A stretch of 64,000 nt of DNA from Agromyces lapidis (lineage in GTDB: Bacteria; Actinomycetota; Actinomycetes; Actinomycetales; Microbacteriaceae), in contig NZ_WBIQ01000001.1 of NCBI RefSeq assembly GCF_009749405.1, forward strand, positions 310,001-374,000, given 5' to 3'. Positions 36,664 through 45,828 of the stretch are shown in pieces. The position numbers and the translations under genes are program-made. Numbering within the stretch: position 1 is the stretch's first letter; every line of letters begins with the position of its first letter. Below the pieces are notes generated by a model. That model searched no databases. It saw nothing but the letters and a program-made list of their open reading frames with translations, and was not told where the DNA came from.

Positions 36664-37767
36664 GTGAGCGGTCCAGAATTCATCCCTGCGGCGAAGCCGA
36701 TCATCGGCGATGAGGAACGTGCTGCGGTCGATGCGGTGCTCCGTTCCGGCATGGTCGCTCAGGGGCCCGAAGTCGCCGCGTTCGAGCGCGAGTTCTCCGA
36801 GGTGCTGCTCGACGGCCGGGCCTCAGTCGCCGTCAACTCCGGCACCTCCGGGCTGCATCTCGGACTGCTCGCCGCCGGCGTCGGCCCGGGCGACGAAGTG
36901 ATCGTGCCTTCGTTCACGTTCGCCGCGACCGCCAACTCCGTCGCCCTGACCGGAGCGACCCCGGTGTTCGCTGACATCGAGCCCGAGAACTTCGGCCTCG
37001 ATGTGGCGTCGGTCGAATCGCTCATCACCGAGCGGACCGCCGGCATCATGCCGGTCCACCTCTACGGGCACCCGGCGAACGTCCTCGCGCTCGGTGAACT
37101 CGCGGAACGGCGCGGGGTGAAGCTCTTCGAAGACGCCGCCCAGGCTCATGGGGCCTCGGTCGATGGCCGGCGTGTCGGCACCTTCGGCGCTTTCGCCATG
37201 TTCAGCCTGTATCCGACGAAGAACATGACATCCGGCGAGGGCGGTATGGTCTCGACCGGCGACGCCGCCGTCGAGCGCCGGCTCCGACTGCTCCGCAACC
37301 AGGGCATGGAGCGCCAGTACGAGAACGAGGTCGTCGGATTCAACGCGCGCATGACCGACATCCACGCTGCGATCGGTCGTGTCCAGCTCACGAAGGTGGA
37401 TGCCTGGACTCGTGCCCGTCAGGAGAACGCGGCGTTCTTCGACGCTCACCTCCGAGGGGTCGTCGTACCGCCGGTGGCGCCCGGCGCCGTGCACGTCTAC
37501 CACCAGTACACGATCCGCGTGCTCGACGATCGCGACGGCTTCGTGAAGGCGCTGAATGACGAGTACCAGATCGGAAGCGGGGTCTACTACCCGATCCCGA
37601 ACCACCGCCTTCCCTCCCTCGCGCACTATGCTCCGGGACTCGAACTGCCCGAGACCGAGAAGGCCGCGCTCGAAGTCGTCTCGTTGCCGGTGCACCCATC
37701 GCTGACCCAGGACGACCTGGATCGCATCGTCACGGCCGTGAACACGCTCGCGGGGGCGGGCGCCTGA
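36664..37767 (+). CDS. DegT/DnrJ/EryC1/StrS aminotransferase, WbpE-like
   Basis: PLP-dependent sugar aminotransferase of 367 residues, expected to aminate C3 of a UDP-3-keto-GlcNAcA-type sugar. Motifs: NSGTSGLHLGLLAAGV, DEVIVPSFTFAATANSV, EDAAQAHGA and the PLP lysine in SLYPTKNMTSGEGG near residue 185; the C-terminal YYPIPNHRLP is also typical. GTG 36664 has a GGAAGG site. First gene of an operon; the dehydrogenase follows with a 1-nt overlap, as in wbp-type clusters. Confidence 0.87.
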   Translation: MSGPEFIPAAKPIIGDEERAAVDAVLRSGMVAQGPEVAAFEREFSEVLLDGRASVAVNSGTSGLHLGLLAAGVGPGDEVIVPSFTFAATANSVALTGATPVFADIEPENFGLDVASVESLITERTAGIMPVHLYGHPANVLALGELAERRGVKLFEDAAQAHGASVDGRRVGTFGAFAMFSLYPTKNMTSGEGGMVSTGDAAVERRLRLLRNQGMERQYENEVVGFNARMTDIHAAIGRVQLTKVDAWTRARQENAAFFDAHLRGVVVPPVAPGAVHVYHQYTIRVLDDRDGFVKALNDEYQIGSGVYYPIPNHRLPSLAHYAPGLELPETEKAALEVVSLPVHPSLTQDDLDRIVTAVNTLAGAGA

Positions 37768-38753
37768 TGGGCGAACTGCGCGCAGGCCTGCTCGGAGTCG
37801 GCATGATGGGTCGGCACCACGCGCGGGTGATGCGCGAACTCGACGGCGTCGAGCTGGTGGCGATCGCCGATCCCGCTGGGGATCCGCACGGCGTCGCCGG
37901 CCCACTCGAGGTGCTGCCGGACATCGACGCGCTCATCGAGGCCGGCATCGACATCGCGGTCGTCGCGGTACCCACGCGGTTCCACGAGGATGCCGCGCTC
38001 AAGCTCGCGGCGGCAGGCGTCCATGCCCTCGTGGAGAAGCCCATCGCCGAGTCGGTCGAGGCCGGAGCGCGCATGGTGGAGGCATTCCGACAGGCCGGGC
38101 TCGTGGGGGCGGTCGGGCACATCGAGCGTTTCAACCCGGCCCTGCAGGAGCTGCGCCACCGCCTCGAGGCCGGCGAGCTCGGAGCCGTCTATCAGATCCA
38201 GACGCGCCGTCAGGGACCGTTCCCCTCGCGGATCGCGGATGTCGGGGTCGCGAAGGACCTCGCCTCGCATGATGTCGATCTCACGGCCTGGGTCGCGCAG
38301 AGCGAGTATGAGTCGGTGTTCGCGCAGACCACCTTCAAGAGCGGGCGCGAGCACGAGGACATGATCGCGATCACCGGGCGTCTGACGTCCGGGACGATCG
38401 TGAATCATCTCGTGAACTGGCTCAGCCCGATGAAGGAACGAGTCACGGTCGTGACGGGGGAGCGGGGGGCGTTCGTCGCGGACACCTCGACCGGTGACCT
38501 CACGTTCTACGCCAACGGCACGATCCCCCTCGAATGGGAGTCGGTCACCGCGTTCCGCGGCGTATCCGAGGGTGATGTGACGCGATATGCCTTCCCCAAG
38601 CGCGAACCGCTGAGGATCGAGCACGAGGCGTTCCGCGACGCCGTACTCGGCAAGCCGAGCGACGTCGTGACGATGGAACAGGCGCTTCGGACGCTCGCCG
38701 TCGTGGAGGCGGCGCTCGAGAGCGCGCGCGAGGGCAAGGTCCTGCAGCCCTAG
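37767..38753 (+). CDS. Gfo/Idh/MocA oxidoreductase, WbpB-like sugar 3-dehydrogenase
   Basis: 328 residues. The N-terminal Rossmann motif is GLLGVGMMGRHHARVM, the catalytic-lysine motif HALVEKPIAES lies near residue 90, and GHIERFNPALQEL is followed by a beta-sheet domain. In the Wbp pathway it oxidises C3 of UDP-GlcNAcA with NAD+. Its tight coupling to the aminotransferase supports this, but related enzymes act on other sugars. The ATG overlaps the previous stop by 1 nt (TGATG). Confidence 0.85.
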   Translation: MGELRAGLLGVGMMGRHHARVMRELDGVELVAIADPAGDPHGVAGPLEVLPDIDALIEAGIDIAVVAVPTRFHEDAALKLAAAGVHALVEKPIAESVEAGARMVEAFRQAGLVGAVGHIERFNPALQELRHRLEAGELGAVYQIQTRRQGPFPSRIADVGVAKDLASHDVDLTAWVAQSEYESVFAQTTFKSGREHEDMIAITGRLTSGTIVNHLVNWLSPMKERVTVVTGERGAFVADTSTGDLTFYANGTIPLEWESVTAFRGVSEGDVTRYAFPKREPLRIEHEAFRDAVLGKPSDVVTMEQALRTLAVVEAALESAREGKVLQP

Positions 38754-38757
38754 CATC

Positions 38758-40536
38758 ATGAAGCAAATCGCTCGCACCCTCCGGCGGCTCCTGCCGTTCC
38801 TGCCGCACTCAGCGCGTCGGTTCCTCCTCATCTTCTCGCTGATCTCCGCAGGTCTCGCCGTCATCGACGTCGTGGCGCTGATGCTCCTCGCACTGACCCT
38901 CGCCGCGGTGATCTCCGGCGAGCCGCTGTCGCTGCCGATCATCGGCCAGATCGGCGAGGACCAGGTCTTGTGGCTCGTCCTCGTCCTCGCCCTGATCGTC
39001 ATCGGCAAGTCGGCCGCCAACGTGTGGCTCCAGTGGATCGCGACGCGACGGTTCGCGTCGTACGAACTCGCGATCGGCCAGGAACTCTTCGGCGCGTACA
39101 TCCGCGCCTCGTGGACCGATCGGCTCTCGCGCAACAGCGCCCAGATCGTGGCGATGACCGACAGCGGCATCGCCAACGTCGTCGCGGGATTCCTCCTCCC
39201 GCTCACGACGCTGCTGGGCCTCCTGGTGACATCCGTCGGAGTGGTCGGCGTGATCGTGTTCGCCCAGCCCGTGACGGCGCTCGTCACGGTCGTCTACCTG
39301 GGCGGTATCGCGATGCTGCAGTACGTCGTGCTCAGCGGCAAGACGAGACAGGCGGCGCGGGTCGCACGCGACTCGTCCTTGCGCGTTGCCGCGCTCATCT
39401 CGGGGATGGTCGCGTCCCTGAAGGAGATCACGCTGCGCGACAAGGCCGACGAGGTCAGCGAGGTCGTACGCAGGAATCGGGCCCAGACCGCCCAGGCCCG
39501 CGCGAACGCGAGCTTCCTCTCCGCGGTTCCGCGGTTCATCTTCGACGCGGCGATCATCGGCGGCTTCCTCATCGTGGGCGGCGCCGCCTTCCTCTTCGGC
39601 GGACGGGAGGAGGCCATCGCGGCCATCGCGTTGTTCGGTATCGCGGGATTCAGGCTCGTCCCCTCGCTCACCGGGTTCCAGGCCGTCATCACCCGGACGA
39701 TGACCTCCGTCCCGTATGTCGATGCCGTGGTCGCGGACGTCGAGGCGTCGGCGAAGTTCCGCGCCGATCGCGAGGTGCTCGGCAAGGAGCCGCTGCCCGG
39801 ACAGCCGAAGGTGCTCGAGCTGACCGACGTGGCCTTCACCTTCCCGGGTAGCGACGTACCCGCCGTTCGCGACGTCGACCTGAGCGTGCCGATGGGGTCG
39901 AGCATCGGCATCGCGGGCGCCTCGGGCGCCGGGAAGTCCACGCTCATCGACCTGCTGCTCGGCCTGCTGACGCCGACCGCGGGGCAGATCCGTATCGACG
40001 GGCTGCCGCTCGAAGAGGTGATGGACGCGTGGCGCAAGCACGTGGCGTTCGTCCCCCAGGAGGTGACCCTCTTCGACGGCACGATCGCGCAGAACATCGC
40101 CCTCACCTGGGGCGACGAGGTCGACCTGGCCAGAGTGGAGCAGGCCGCCCGCCGCGCCCAGCTGTGGAGCGTCATCGAGCAGCGAGCGAACGGACTGAAC
40201 GAACGGGTCGGAGAACGTGGTCTCGCCCTCTCCGGCGGTCAGCGGCAGCGACTCGGGATCGCACGCGCCCTGTACACGGATCCGCTCGTGCTCGTCCTGG
40301 ACGAGGCGACGAGCGCCCTCGACACCAAGACCGAATCCGACGTCGCCGCGGCGATCCGCGATCTCCGTGGCGACGTCACCGTGATCGCGGTCGCGCATCG
40401 GCTCAGCACGATCCGCGAGTCGGACATCGTCATGTTCATGAAGGACGGGACAGTCGAGGCTCAGGGCGACTTCACCTCGGTCGTGGCGCAGAGCCCGGAG
40501 TTCGCGGCTCAGGCGAAGCTGGCCGGGCTCGCATGA
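38758..40536 (+). CDS. ABC exporter half-transporter, PglK/MsbA type (lipid-linked glycan flippase)
   Basis: 592 residues, fused permease and ATPase; works as a homodimer in the cytoplasmic membrane. Six helices span ~20-310. The nucleotide-binding domain has Walker A GASGAGKST near residue 390, Q-loop FVPQEVTL, signature LSGGQRQRLGIA, Walker B LVLVLDEA and H-loop AVAHRLST. Its position inside the glycan operon, 4 nt after the dehydrogenase gene, suggests it flips a lipid-linked oligosaccharide like PglK. The substrate is inferred. Confidence 0.85.
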   Translation: MKQIARTLRRLLPFLPHSARRFLLIFSLISAGLAVIDVVALMLLALTLAAVISGEPLSLPIIGQIGEDQVLWLVLVLALIVIGKSAANVWLQWIATRRFASYELAIGQELFGAYIRASWTDRLSRNSAQIVAMTDSGIANVVAGFLLPLTTLLGLLVTSVGVVGVIVFAQPVTALVTVVYLGGIAMLQYVVLSGKTRQAARVARDSSLRVAALISGMVASLKEITLRDKADEVSEVVRRNRAQTAQARANASFLSAVPRFIFDAAIIGGFLIVGGAAFLFGGREEAIAAIALFGIAGFRLVPSLTGFQAVITRTMTSVPYVDAVVADVEASAKFRADREVLGKEPLPGQPKVLELTDVAFTFPGSDVPAVRDVDLSVPMGSSIGIAGASGAGKSTLIDLLLGLLTPTAGQIRIDGLPLEEVMDAWRKHVAFVPQEVTLFDGTIAQNIALTWGDEVDLARVEQAARRAQLWSVIEQRANGLNERVGERGLALSGGQRQRLGIARALYTDPLVLVLDEATSALDTKTESDVAAAIRDLRGDVTVIAVAHRLSTIRESDIVMFMKDGTVEAQGDFTSVVAQSPEFAAQAKLAGLA

Positions 40537-41738
40537 CCGGCGTGCTGAGAGATCTCACGCGGAAAGCGGGTATCGCCTACCGGCTCGCAGTCGGGTCGCT
40601 GCCCGATCGGATCTCCCGGTGGCTCCGGCCGCCATCGCGCCGGTACTCGCTCGCGGAGGTCCCGGCTCCGGTGACCGCGCCCGCGGGCGATGTCCGACTG
40701 TACGTCGCGCCGGCGAACTTCGCCGCCCAGGGCTACCAGTGGGCGCGTTCCGCCGAGCGCCTCCAGGGAGTCGGCGCGGTCAACATGCAGTACCGCACGC
40801 GCAGCGACTTCGGCTTCCCTGCCGACTACTCCGTCTCCGAGAGAGTGTTCACCTCGTCGGGCGACTGGGGCCGGCGACAGCGGGACGCGGTGGCGGCACA
40901 ATTCACCCACGTGCTCATCGAAGCGGAACGTCCGCTCTTCGGCCTCGCATTCCAGGGATTCGTCGAACGCGAGGCGAACTGGCTACTCGAGCGCGGCCTC
41001 GCGGTCGGCTTGGCGAGCCTCGGAACGGATCTCCGTCTGCCGAGCCGCCACGCTCAGGTCGACGAGTGGTCGCCGTTCCGCGACGCCGACCAGGACTGGA
41101 TCCGCACACTCGAGGCCCGCGCGCTGAGGAATCGGGAGATCTTCGCCCGACTCGACGTGCCCTCCTTCGTGGCGACGCCGGAGCTCCTCCTGGATTGGCC
41201 GGCGGCGTCGTGGCTCCCGATCGTGGTCGACCCGACCGAGTGGAGGACCGATCGCGAGGCGCTGTCCGGCGAGACGCCGGTCGTTCTGCACGCCCCGACG
41301 AACCCGGCGGTCAAAGGGACGGCGCTCATCGAGCCGACCGTGAATCGACTCGCGGCGGAGAAGGTGCTGGATTATCAGCGGATCGTCAAGGTTCCTGCCG
41401 GCGAGATGCCCGCACGATACTCGAGCGCCGATGTCGTGCTCGACCAGTTCACACTGGGAATCTATGCGACGACCTCCATCGAGGCGATGGCGGCGGGTCG
41501 ACTGGTCATCGCGCATCTCCATGATCAGGTCCGGGACCACATCCAGCAGGTGAGCGGATGCGAGGTGCCGGTCGTCGAGGCGACCCCGGCCACGCTCGAG
41601 GAGGTCCTTCGGGATATCACGGCGCACCCGGAGAAGTATCGGCCGATCGCGAACGCCGGTCCGGCCTACGTCGAGGCGGTCCACAACGGCGCGCTGTCCG
41701 CGCGCGTGCTGGCTCCGTTCCTGGGGCGGACGCCGTGA
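40533..41738 (+). CDS. Glycosyltransferase-like protein (GT-B fold)
   Basis: 401 residues. No strong family match by eye, but the layout is GT-B: an N-terminal half with YVAPANFAAQGYQWARSAER and a C-terminal half with VVLHAPTNPAVKGTALIEP, KVPAGEMPARYSSADVVLDQ and TTSIEAMAAGRLVIAHLHD (donor-site-like E). Similar proteins with a HAPTNPxxKGT segment occur in capsule clusters. ATG overlaps the ABC stop and GTG of the next gene overlaps its stop, so all are translationally coupled. Confidence 0.65.
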   Translation: MTGVLRDLTRKAGIAYRLAVGSLPDRISRWLRPPSRRYSLAEVPAPVTAPAGDVRLYVAPANFAAQGYQWARSAERLQGVGAVNMQYRTRSDFGFPADYSVSERVFTSSGDWGRRQRDAVAAQFTHVLIEAERPLFGLAFQGFVEREANWLLERGLAVGLASLGTDLRLPSRHAQVDEWSPFRDADQDWIRTLEARALRNREIFARLDVPSFVATPELLLDWPAASWLPIVVDPTEWRTDREALSGETPVVLHAPTNPAVKGTALIEPTVNRLAAEKVLDYQRIVKVPAGEMPARYSSADVVLDQFTLGIYATTSIEAMAAGRLVIAHLHDQVRDHIQQVSGCEVPVVEATPATLEEVLRDITAHPEKYRPIANAGPAYVEAVHNGALSARVLAPFLGRTP

Positions 41739-43054
41739 GCGGGCGCCACCTGCTCCTCACCGCATGGGCGTTCGCGCCGGCCAGGACCAGCGGCGTGTAT
41801 CGCGCCATCGGACTGGCGAACGCATTCGCCTCGCGCGGGTGGGACGTCACGGTCCTCACTGCACCCGAGAAGACTTTCGCCGATGAGGGCGTCATCGACG
41901 CTTCCCTGTCCGAGCAGATCCATGACCGAGTGCGCACGGTGCACGTGCCGTTCTCCTCGGGCCTGTACGCGAGCGATGTCGCGGAGTGGTCGCGGACCCA
42001 AGCCCGATTCCCTGAACTCTGGGGCGCCGTGCGTGGGCTGCCCTTCCCGGAGGCCGGCTTCGGCGGTTGGCGTCGCGCCCTGGCCCGCGCCGCTGACAGA
42101 GTGCACCGCACCACGCGCGTCGACCTCACGCTCGGAACTGCGAGCCCTTCCGTCGACTTCATTCCCGGCTGGCACCTGAAGCGCCGACACGGTGTGCCGA
42201 ACATCATGGACTACCGCGACGCCTGGACGATCGACGTGTTCACGGGTGGGCGCAACCCACGGGCCACTCGGCGCTCCGAGCAGTGGGAGTCTCGGCTCAT
42301 CGATTCCGCGGATCAGGTCTGGTTCGTGAACGAGCCGATCCGGGGATGGCACGCGGCCAAGTACCCACTGGCGGCCGACCGGATGCGTGTGGTCTCCAAT
42401 GGGTTCGACGTGGTCGACGGGCAGTCGCCGGCGGTGCCGATGGTCGATCACGTGCCGGGGCGCCCGCTGACCTTCGGCTACCTCGGAACGATCAACCACG
42501 GGCAGTTCCCGACAGAGGCGCTGCTTGCGGGCTGGACGCGCGCACGTGAACGATCGACCGAACTGGCGGGAGCCAGGCTCGTGCTTCGGGGATACCTCGG
42601 GCGGACGGGCATCGCCGACGAGCACCTGGAGGACTTCCTGCGCCGCGGCGCCGCGGTCGGCATCGCCTACGAGGGGCCGGTCGCGAAGGCCCAGATCCAA
42701 GACGTCTACGCGACGTTCGATGCCCTCGTACTCGCGCTCGCGAGTGGGCCAGGGGTGACCAGCGGCAAGGTCTTCGAGTTCGCGGCGACGGGGCTTCCGG
42801 TCGTCTCGGTCCATGATCCCTCGAGCGCGGCCTCGGCCGTCATGGAGGGCTCCCCGGTGTGGTCGCCGACGGCCTCGATGGGCCCCGACGACATCGCCGA
42901 TGCGCTCATCGTCGGCGCCGAGCGTGCTCGCACGCAGACGGCGCAATCCCGAGCCGAGGCGATCTCGTGGGGTGCGCAGTGGGAACGCGGGCACCAGCTC
43001 CAATCCGCGGTGGACGGTGCCGAGCGACTGCTCGCCACGGGAGGCGGGCGCTGA
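41735..43054 (+). CDS. GT-B glycosyltransferase, first copy of a duplicated cassette
   Basis: 439 residues. The N-terminal HLLLTAWAFAPARTSGVYRA and VTVLTAPEKTF begin the acceptor domain; DFIPGWHLKRRHGVPNIMDYRDAW, WFVNEPIRGWHAAKYP and the donor region SGKVFEFAATGLPVVSVHDP follow. It is a paralogue of the protein at 46256-47614, sharing these segments in the same order. GTG 41735 overlaps the previous stop (GTGA), and the next gene starts on its stop codon (TGATG). The sugar is unknown. Confidence 0.8.
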   Translation: MSGRHLLLTAWAFAPARTSGVYRAIGLANAFASRGWDVTVLTAPEKTFADEGVIDASLSEQIHDRVRTVHVPFSSGLYASDVAEWSRTQARFPELWGAVRGLPFPEAGFGGWRRALARAADRVHRTTRVDLTLGTASPSVDFIPGWHLKRRHGVPNIMDYRDAWTIDVFTGGRNPRATRRSEQWESRLIDSADQVWFVNEPIRGWHAAKYPLAADRMRVVSNGFDVVDGQSPAVPMVDHVPGRPLTFGYLGTINHGQFPTEALLAGWTRARERSTELAGARLVLRGYLGRTGIADEHLEDFLRRGAAVGIAYEGPVAKAQIQDVYATFDALVLALASGPGVTSGKVFEFAATGLPVVSVHDPSSAASAVMEGSPVWSPTASMGPDDIADALIVGAERARTQTAQSRAEAISWGAQWERGHQLQSAVDGAERLLATGGGR

Positions 43055-43476
43055 TGGACATCGTCGTACTCGCGCCGAGCGGACGCTATTCCGCCGATGC
43101 GCTGCCCGGGCTGGCCGAGACCGACCGTGTGACCGTGGTCAGCTGGGTGGGGGCACCTGCGGTCGAAGCGGACGAGGTGCTCGAGCTGAGGCAGTCCCCT
43201 CGATCAGCGAGGGTGGTCGCGGTGCTCTCGCGCAGCCTGGCGGGCCGAATGCTCGTCCGGGTGCTGCCGCTCGACGGCGGCGCGCGATTCTGGCGGGCAT
43301 CGGTCGCAGCGGGAGAAGTGGCACGGAGGATCGGCGAAGCGGACCTGATCATCGCGGCGGAGCGCGACGGCGGATTCGCCGCCTGGAAGTGGATGCGGAA
43401 CACCTCGCGCACGGGCGCGCCGCCGGCCGTCGTGCGTGGCTACGCCGCGGCGCGGGCGCGGATCTCCCGTCGGTGA
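43054..43476 (+). CDS. Small protein of unknown family, first copy of the cassette
   Basis: 140 residues, no signal peptide or membrane helix. The N-terminus MDIVVLAPSG is beta-strand-like, the middle has RVLPLDGGARFWRA, and the best conserved part is EADLIIAAERDGGFAAWKWMR. A homologue (45825-46259) sits in the same place behind the paralogous glycosyltransferase, which suggests joint action with that enzyme. It shares a 1-nt overlap with the glycosyltransferase gene. I recognise no named domain; a truncated nucleotide-binding fold is only a guess. Confidence 0.7.
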   Translation: MDIVVLAPSGRYSADALPGLAETDRVTVVSWVGAPAVEADEVLELRQSPRSARVVAVLSRSLAGRMLVRVLPLDGGARFWRASVAAGEVARRIGEADLIIAAERDGGFAAWKWMRNTSRTGAPPAVVRGYAAARARISRR

Positions 43477-43550
43477 ACGGAAGCGACCTGCATCGAGCGT
43501 CGTTCGCGATCGATCGGGCGCAGGCGTCGGTGCGCCCGTGAAGGCTCGGA

Positions 43551-43556
43551 TAGGAT
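43551..43556 (+). promoter_or_regulatory. -10 box upstream of the CapD-like gene
   Basis: TAGGAT, 6 nt before a GTG at 43563 that opens a nine-codon frame. Confidence 0.45.
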
Positions 43557-43562
43557 CGGGGA

Positions 43563-43592
43563 GTGAAAATGCGGTTGGAACGGGTGCGATGA
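43563..43592 (+). CDS. Nine-codon leaderless mini-ORF overlapping the capD-like start
   Basis: GTG 43563 lies 6 nt after a TAGGAT box and would be the 5' end of the mRNA. It encodes MKMRLERVR and stops at a TGA overlapping the ATG of the next gene (ATGA). Coupling of the downstream gene to translation of this peptide is inferred. A second case occurs at 61348. Confidence 0.35.
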   Translation: MKMRLERVR

Positions 43593-44971
43593 GACGGGTA
43601 CTGGTCGTCGGGTACGGCACCGCCGGCATCGGCATCGCCGATGATGCCGCGGCCCACGGCGACGAGGTCGTCGGGTTTCTCGACGATGCGAAGCAGGGCC
43701 CACGGGTACTCGGGCGGCTTGCCGAGGTCAACCGTGTCGTCCGTGAGCACGCCGTCGACTCGGTGTACTTCGCGATTCCGACGGTCGACGCTGCGAAGCT
43801 GCGCGAGTTCCTCGCCGGGCTCGAGCAGACGGGCCTGCAGCTGTCCATGCTCCCTCGGACCTACGAGACGATCAGTCGTGAGACGGTCAGTGTCAACGAC
43901 CTGACCGACGTGGACGTCCTGCAACTGGTCGGTCGAGAGCCGGTCAAGCACGACATGCTCGACGCGCGACAGATGGTCGAGGGTCGCAGGGTCCTGGTGA
44001 CCGGGGCGGCCGGTTCGATCGGTTCCCGGCTCGTGGAGCACCTGCTCAACCTCGGTGTCGGAGCCGTGATCGCGCTCGACTGGTGGGAGACCGGCCTGTT
44101 CCACCTCGCGAACCGGCTGCACGACGAGCGGCTGAACGTCGTCGTCGCCGACGTCAAGAACGTGCGCCGTCTGGAGCGGATCTTCGACGCGCATCGACCG
44201 GAACTCGTCTTTCATGCCGCGGCGTACAAGCACGTGCCGCTCATGGAGGAGAATCCCGCCGAGGCGATCGCCAACAATGCGCTCGGGGCCGAGAACGTCC
44301 TGCGTCAGGCGATCGCCTCCGGGGCGAGCCACGCCGTCTACGTCTCCACCGACAAGGCCGTTCGCCCCGCCAACGTCATGGGGTCGACGAAACGGCTGGG
44401 TGAACTCCTCCTCGGCGACCTCGCGCGCGACTCCGGCTCGACCAAGCTGACGGCCGTCCGATTCGGGAACGTGCTCCAGAGCAACGGGAGCGTGATGGAG
44501 ACCTTCCGCCGGCAGATCGAGCAGGGCGGTCCGCTCACGGTCACCCATCCCGAGGTCACGCGCTTCTTCATGACGATCGACGAAGCCGCGCATCTCATCA
44601 TCCAGTCCGCCCTGTTGGGCTCGAACGGCGACATCTGCGTCCTCGACATGGGTGAGCCCGTACGGGTCATGGATCTCGCGGAGAGCCTGGTGAAGGCGAC
44701 GGCGCCGCACATCGAGATCAAGGTCACGCAGCTTCGTCCTGGTGAGAAGCTGTACGAGGAGTTGACGTACAACCCCGAACTCGCGACGAGCACGGCCAAC
44801 AGCAAGGTGTTCATCCTCCAGGTGGAGAACGAGATGGATGTCCCGGTCGCCGAGATCCGCGGCACGCTCGACCGCGTACGAATTGGCGAGCTGTCCGACG
44901 ACGATGCACGTGCCGCCCTCGTGGACATGGGCTTCAAGATCGATCCTCGGGTATCCCCGGGAAGCTCGTGA
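43589..44971 (+). CDS. UDP-HexNAc 4,6-dehydratase, CapD/WbpM family, lacking the membrane domain
   Basis: 460 residues. A CoA-binding-like N-domain (RRVLVVGYGTAGIGIADD) precedes the SDR domain: VTGAAGSIGSRLVEHLL near residue 140, AAAYKHVPLMEENPAEA, YVSTDKAVRPANVMGSTK (Met in place of the SDR Tyr, as in WbpM/PglF) and LRPGEKLYEEL. Usual long members have four N-terminal helices (~600 residues); these are absent. It makes a 4-keto-6-deoxy-UDP-HexNAc. The reductase-like gene follows with a 4-nt overlap. Confidence 0.86.
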   Translation: MRRVLVVGYGTAGIGIADDAAAHGDEVVGFLDDAKQGPRVLGRLAEVNRVVREHAVDSVYFAIPTVDAAKLREFLAGLEQTGLQLSMLPRTYETISRETVSVNDLTDVDVLQLVGREPVKHDMLDARQMVEGRRVLVTGAAGSIGSRLVEHLLNLGVGAVIALDWWETGLFHLANRLHDERLNVVVADVKNVRRLERIFDAHRPELVFHAAAYKHVPLMEENPAEAIANNALGAENVLRQAIASGASHAVYVSTDKAVRPANVMGSTKRLGELLLGDLARDSGSTKLTAVRFGNVLQSNGSVMETFRRQIEQGGPLTVTHPEVTRFFMTIDEAAHLIIQSALLGSNGDICVLDMGEPVRVMDLAESLVKATAPHIEIKVTQLRPGEKLYEELTYNPELATSTANSKVFILQVENEMDVPVAEIRGTLDRVRIGELSDDDARAALVDMGFKIDPRVSPGSS

Positions 44972-45828
44972 CTTCGGCTCGCACGATCCTCGTGACGGGA
45001 GGGCGAGGTCGTCTCGGGCGGTTGCTCGTCGAGGATCTCCGCGCGGCGGGGCCCGAGGTGGTCTCGCTCGGCCGTTCTCGGCACGACGCAGACCATCCCG
45101 ACGACGTCGTCGTCGACCTGCGGGACTCGGATGCGGTGGCGGACATCACGCGGCGGTCCGCGCCTGAGGTGATCGTGCATCTGGCATCGGTCTTGCGGGG
45201 TGGCGAGCTGGCCGCGGACAACCGGCTCATCGACTCGGCAGTCGCCGGCGCCGCGCGCGAAGCCCGCACACGGCGGATCGTGCACATCTCGTCGGGCGCC
45301 GTCTACGGAACGTCCGCCACCGAGGCACGTCGCGAGGACTCGGCGCTCGAGGGCGACGGCCCGTATGCGAAGTCGAAGATCGCTGGAGAAGAGCTGTTTC
45401 GAACCCTCGCGGACGATCGCCCCGAAACTGCCGTGATGACGCTCCGGGTCTTCAACGTCGCAGGCCCGGCGTTCCCGGATTCACTCGTGCACAAACTCAT
45501 GCATGCCACGAGCGCGGAGCCGGTGACGGTCGTCGCTCCCGATCGTTTCGTCCGCGACTACATCCACCAGAGCGACGTGCTCGCGGTGCTCCGCGCGGCA
45601 GTCGGTGCCGAGCATGCCGGCCATCGCGTGCTCAACGTGGGTGCAGGGGCGGCGATCTCGACACGGATGCTGCTCGCCGGTCTGCAGATCGATGATGCGC
45701 GAGTCGTCGAGAAGGACGGCGGACCGAGCTTCAATTGGGCCGACATCTCGCTGTTGCTCGAGACGCTCGGCGTCGTGCCCGGTCAGGGTCCGACACGCGA
45801 CTGGGAGTCGGCGACTCGCGCGGACTAG
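44968..45828 (+). CDS. NAD-dependent epimerase/dehydratase (SDR), putative 4-ketosugar reductase
   Basis: 286 residues, extended SDR. Cofactor motif VTGGRGRLGRLLVEDL, VHLASVLRGG, catalytic HISSGAVYG and PYAKSKIAGEE, then LRVFNVAGP and a FVRDYIHQSDV substrate loop. Coupled (GTGA) to the CapD-like dehydratase, so it may reduce the 4-keto product to a 6-deoxy-HexNAc such as QuiNAc or FucNAc (inference). Its TAG stop overlaps the opposite-strand stop of the small protein gene in a shared CTAG. Confidence 0.8.
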   Translation: MTSARTILVTGGRGRLGRLLVEDLRAAGPEVVSLGRSRHDADHPDDVVVDLRDSDAVADITRRSAPEVIVHLASVLRGGELAADNRLIDSAVAGAAREARTRRIVHISSGAVYGTSATEARREDSALEGDGPYAKSKIAGEELFRTLADDRPETAVMTLRVFNVAGPAFPDSLVHKLMHATSAEPVTVVAPDRFVRDYIHQSDVLAVLRAAVGAEHAGHRVLNVGAGAAISTRMLLAGLQIDDARVVEKDGGPSFNWADISLLLETLGVVPGQGPTRDWESATRAD

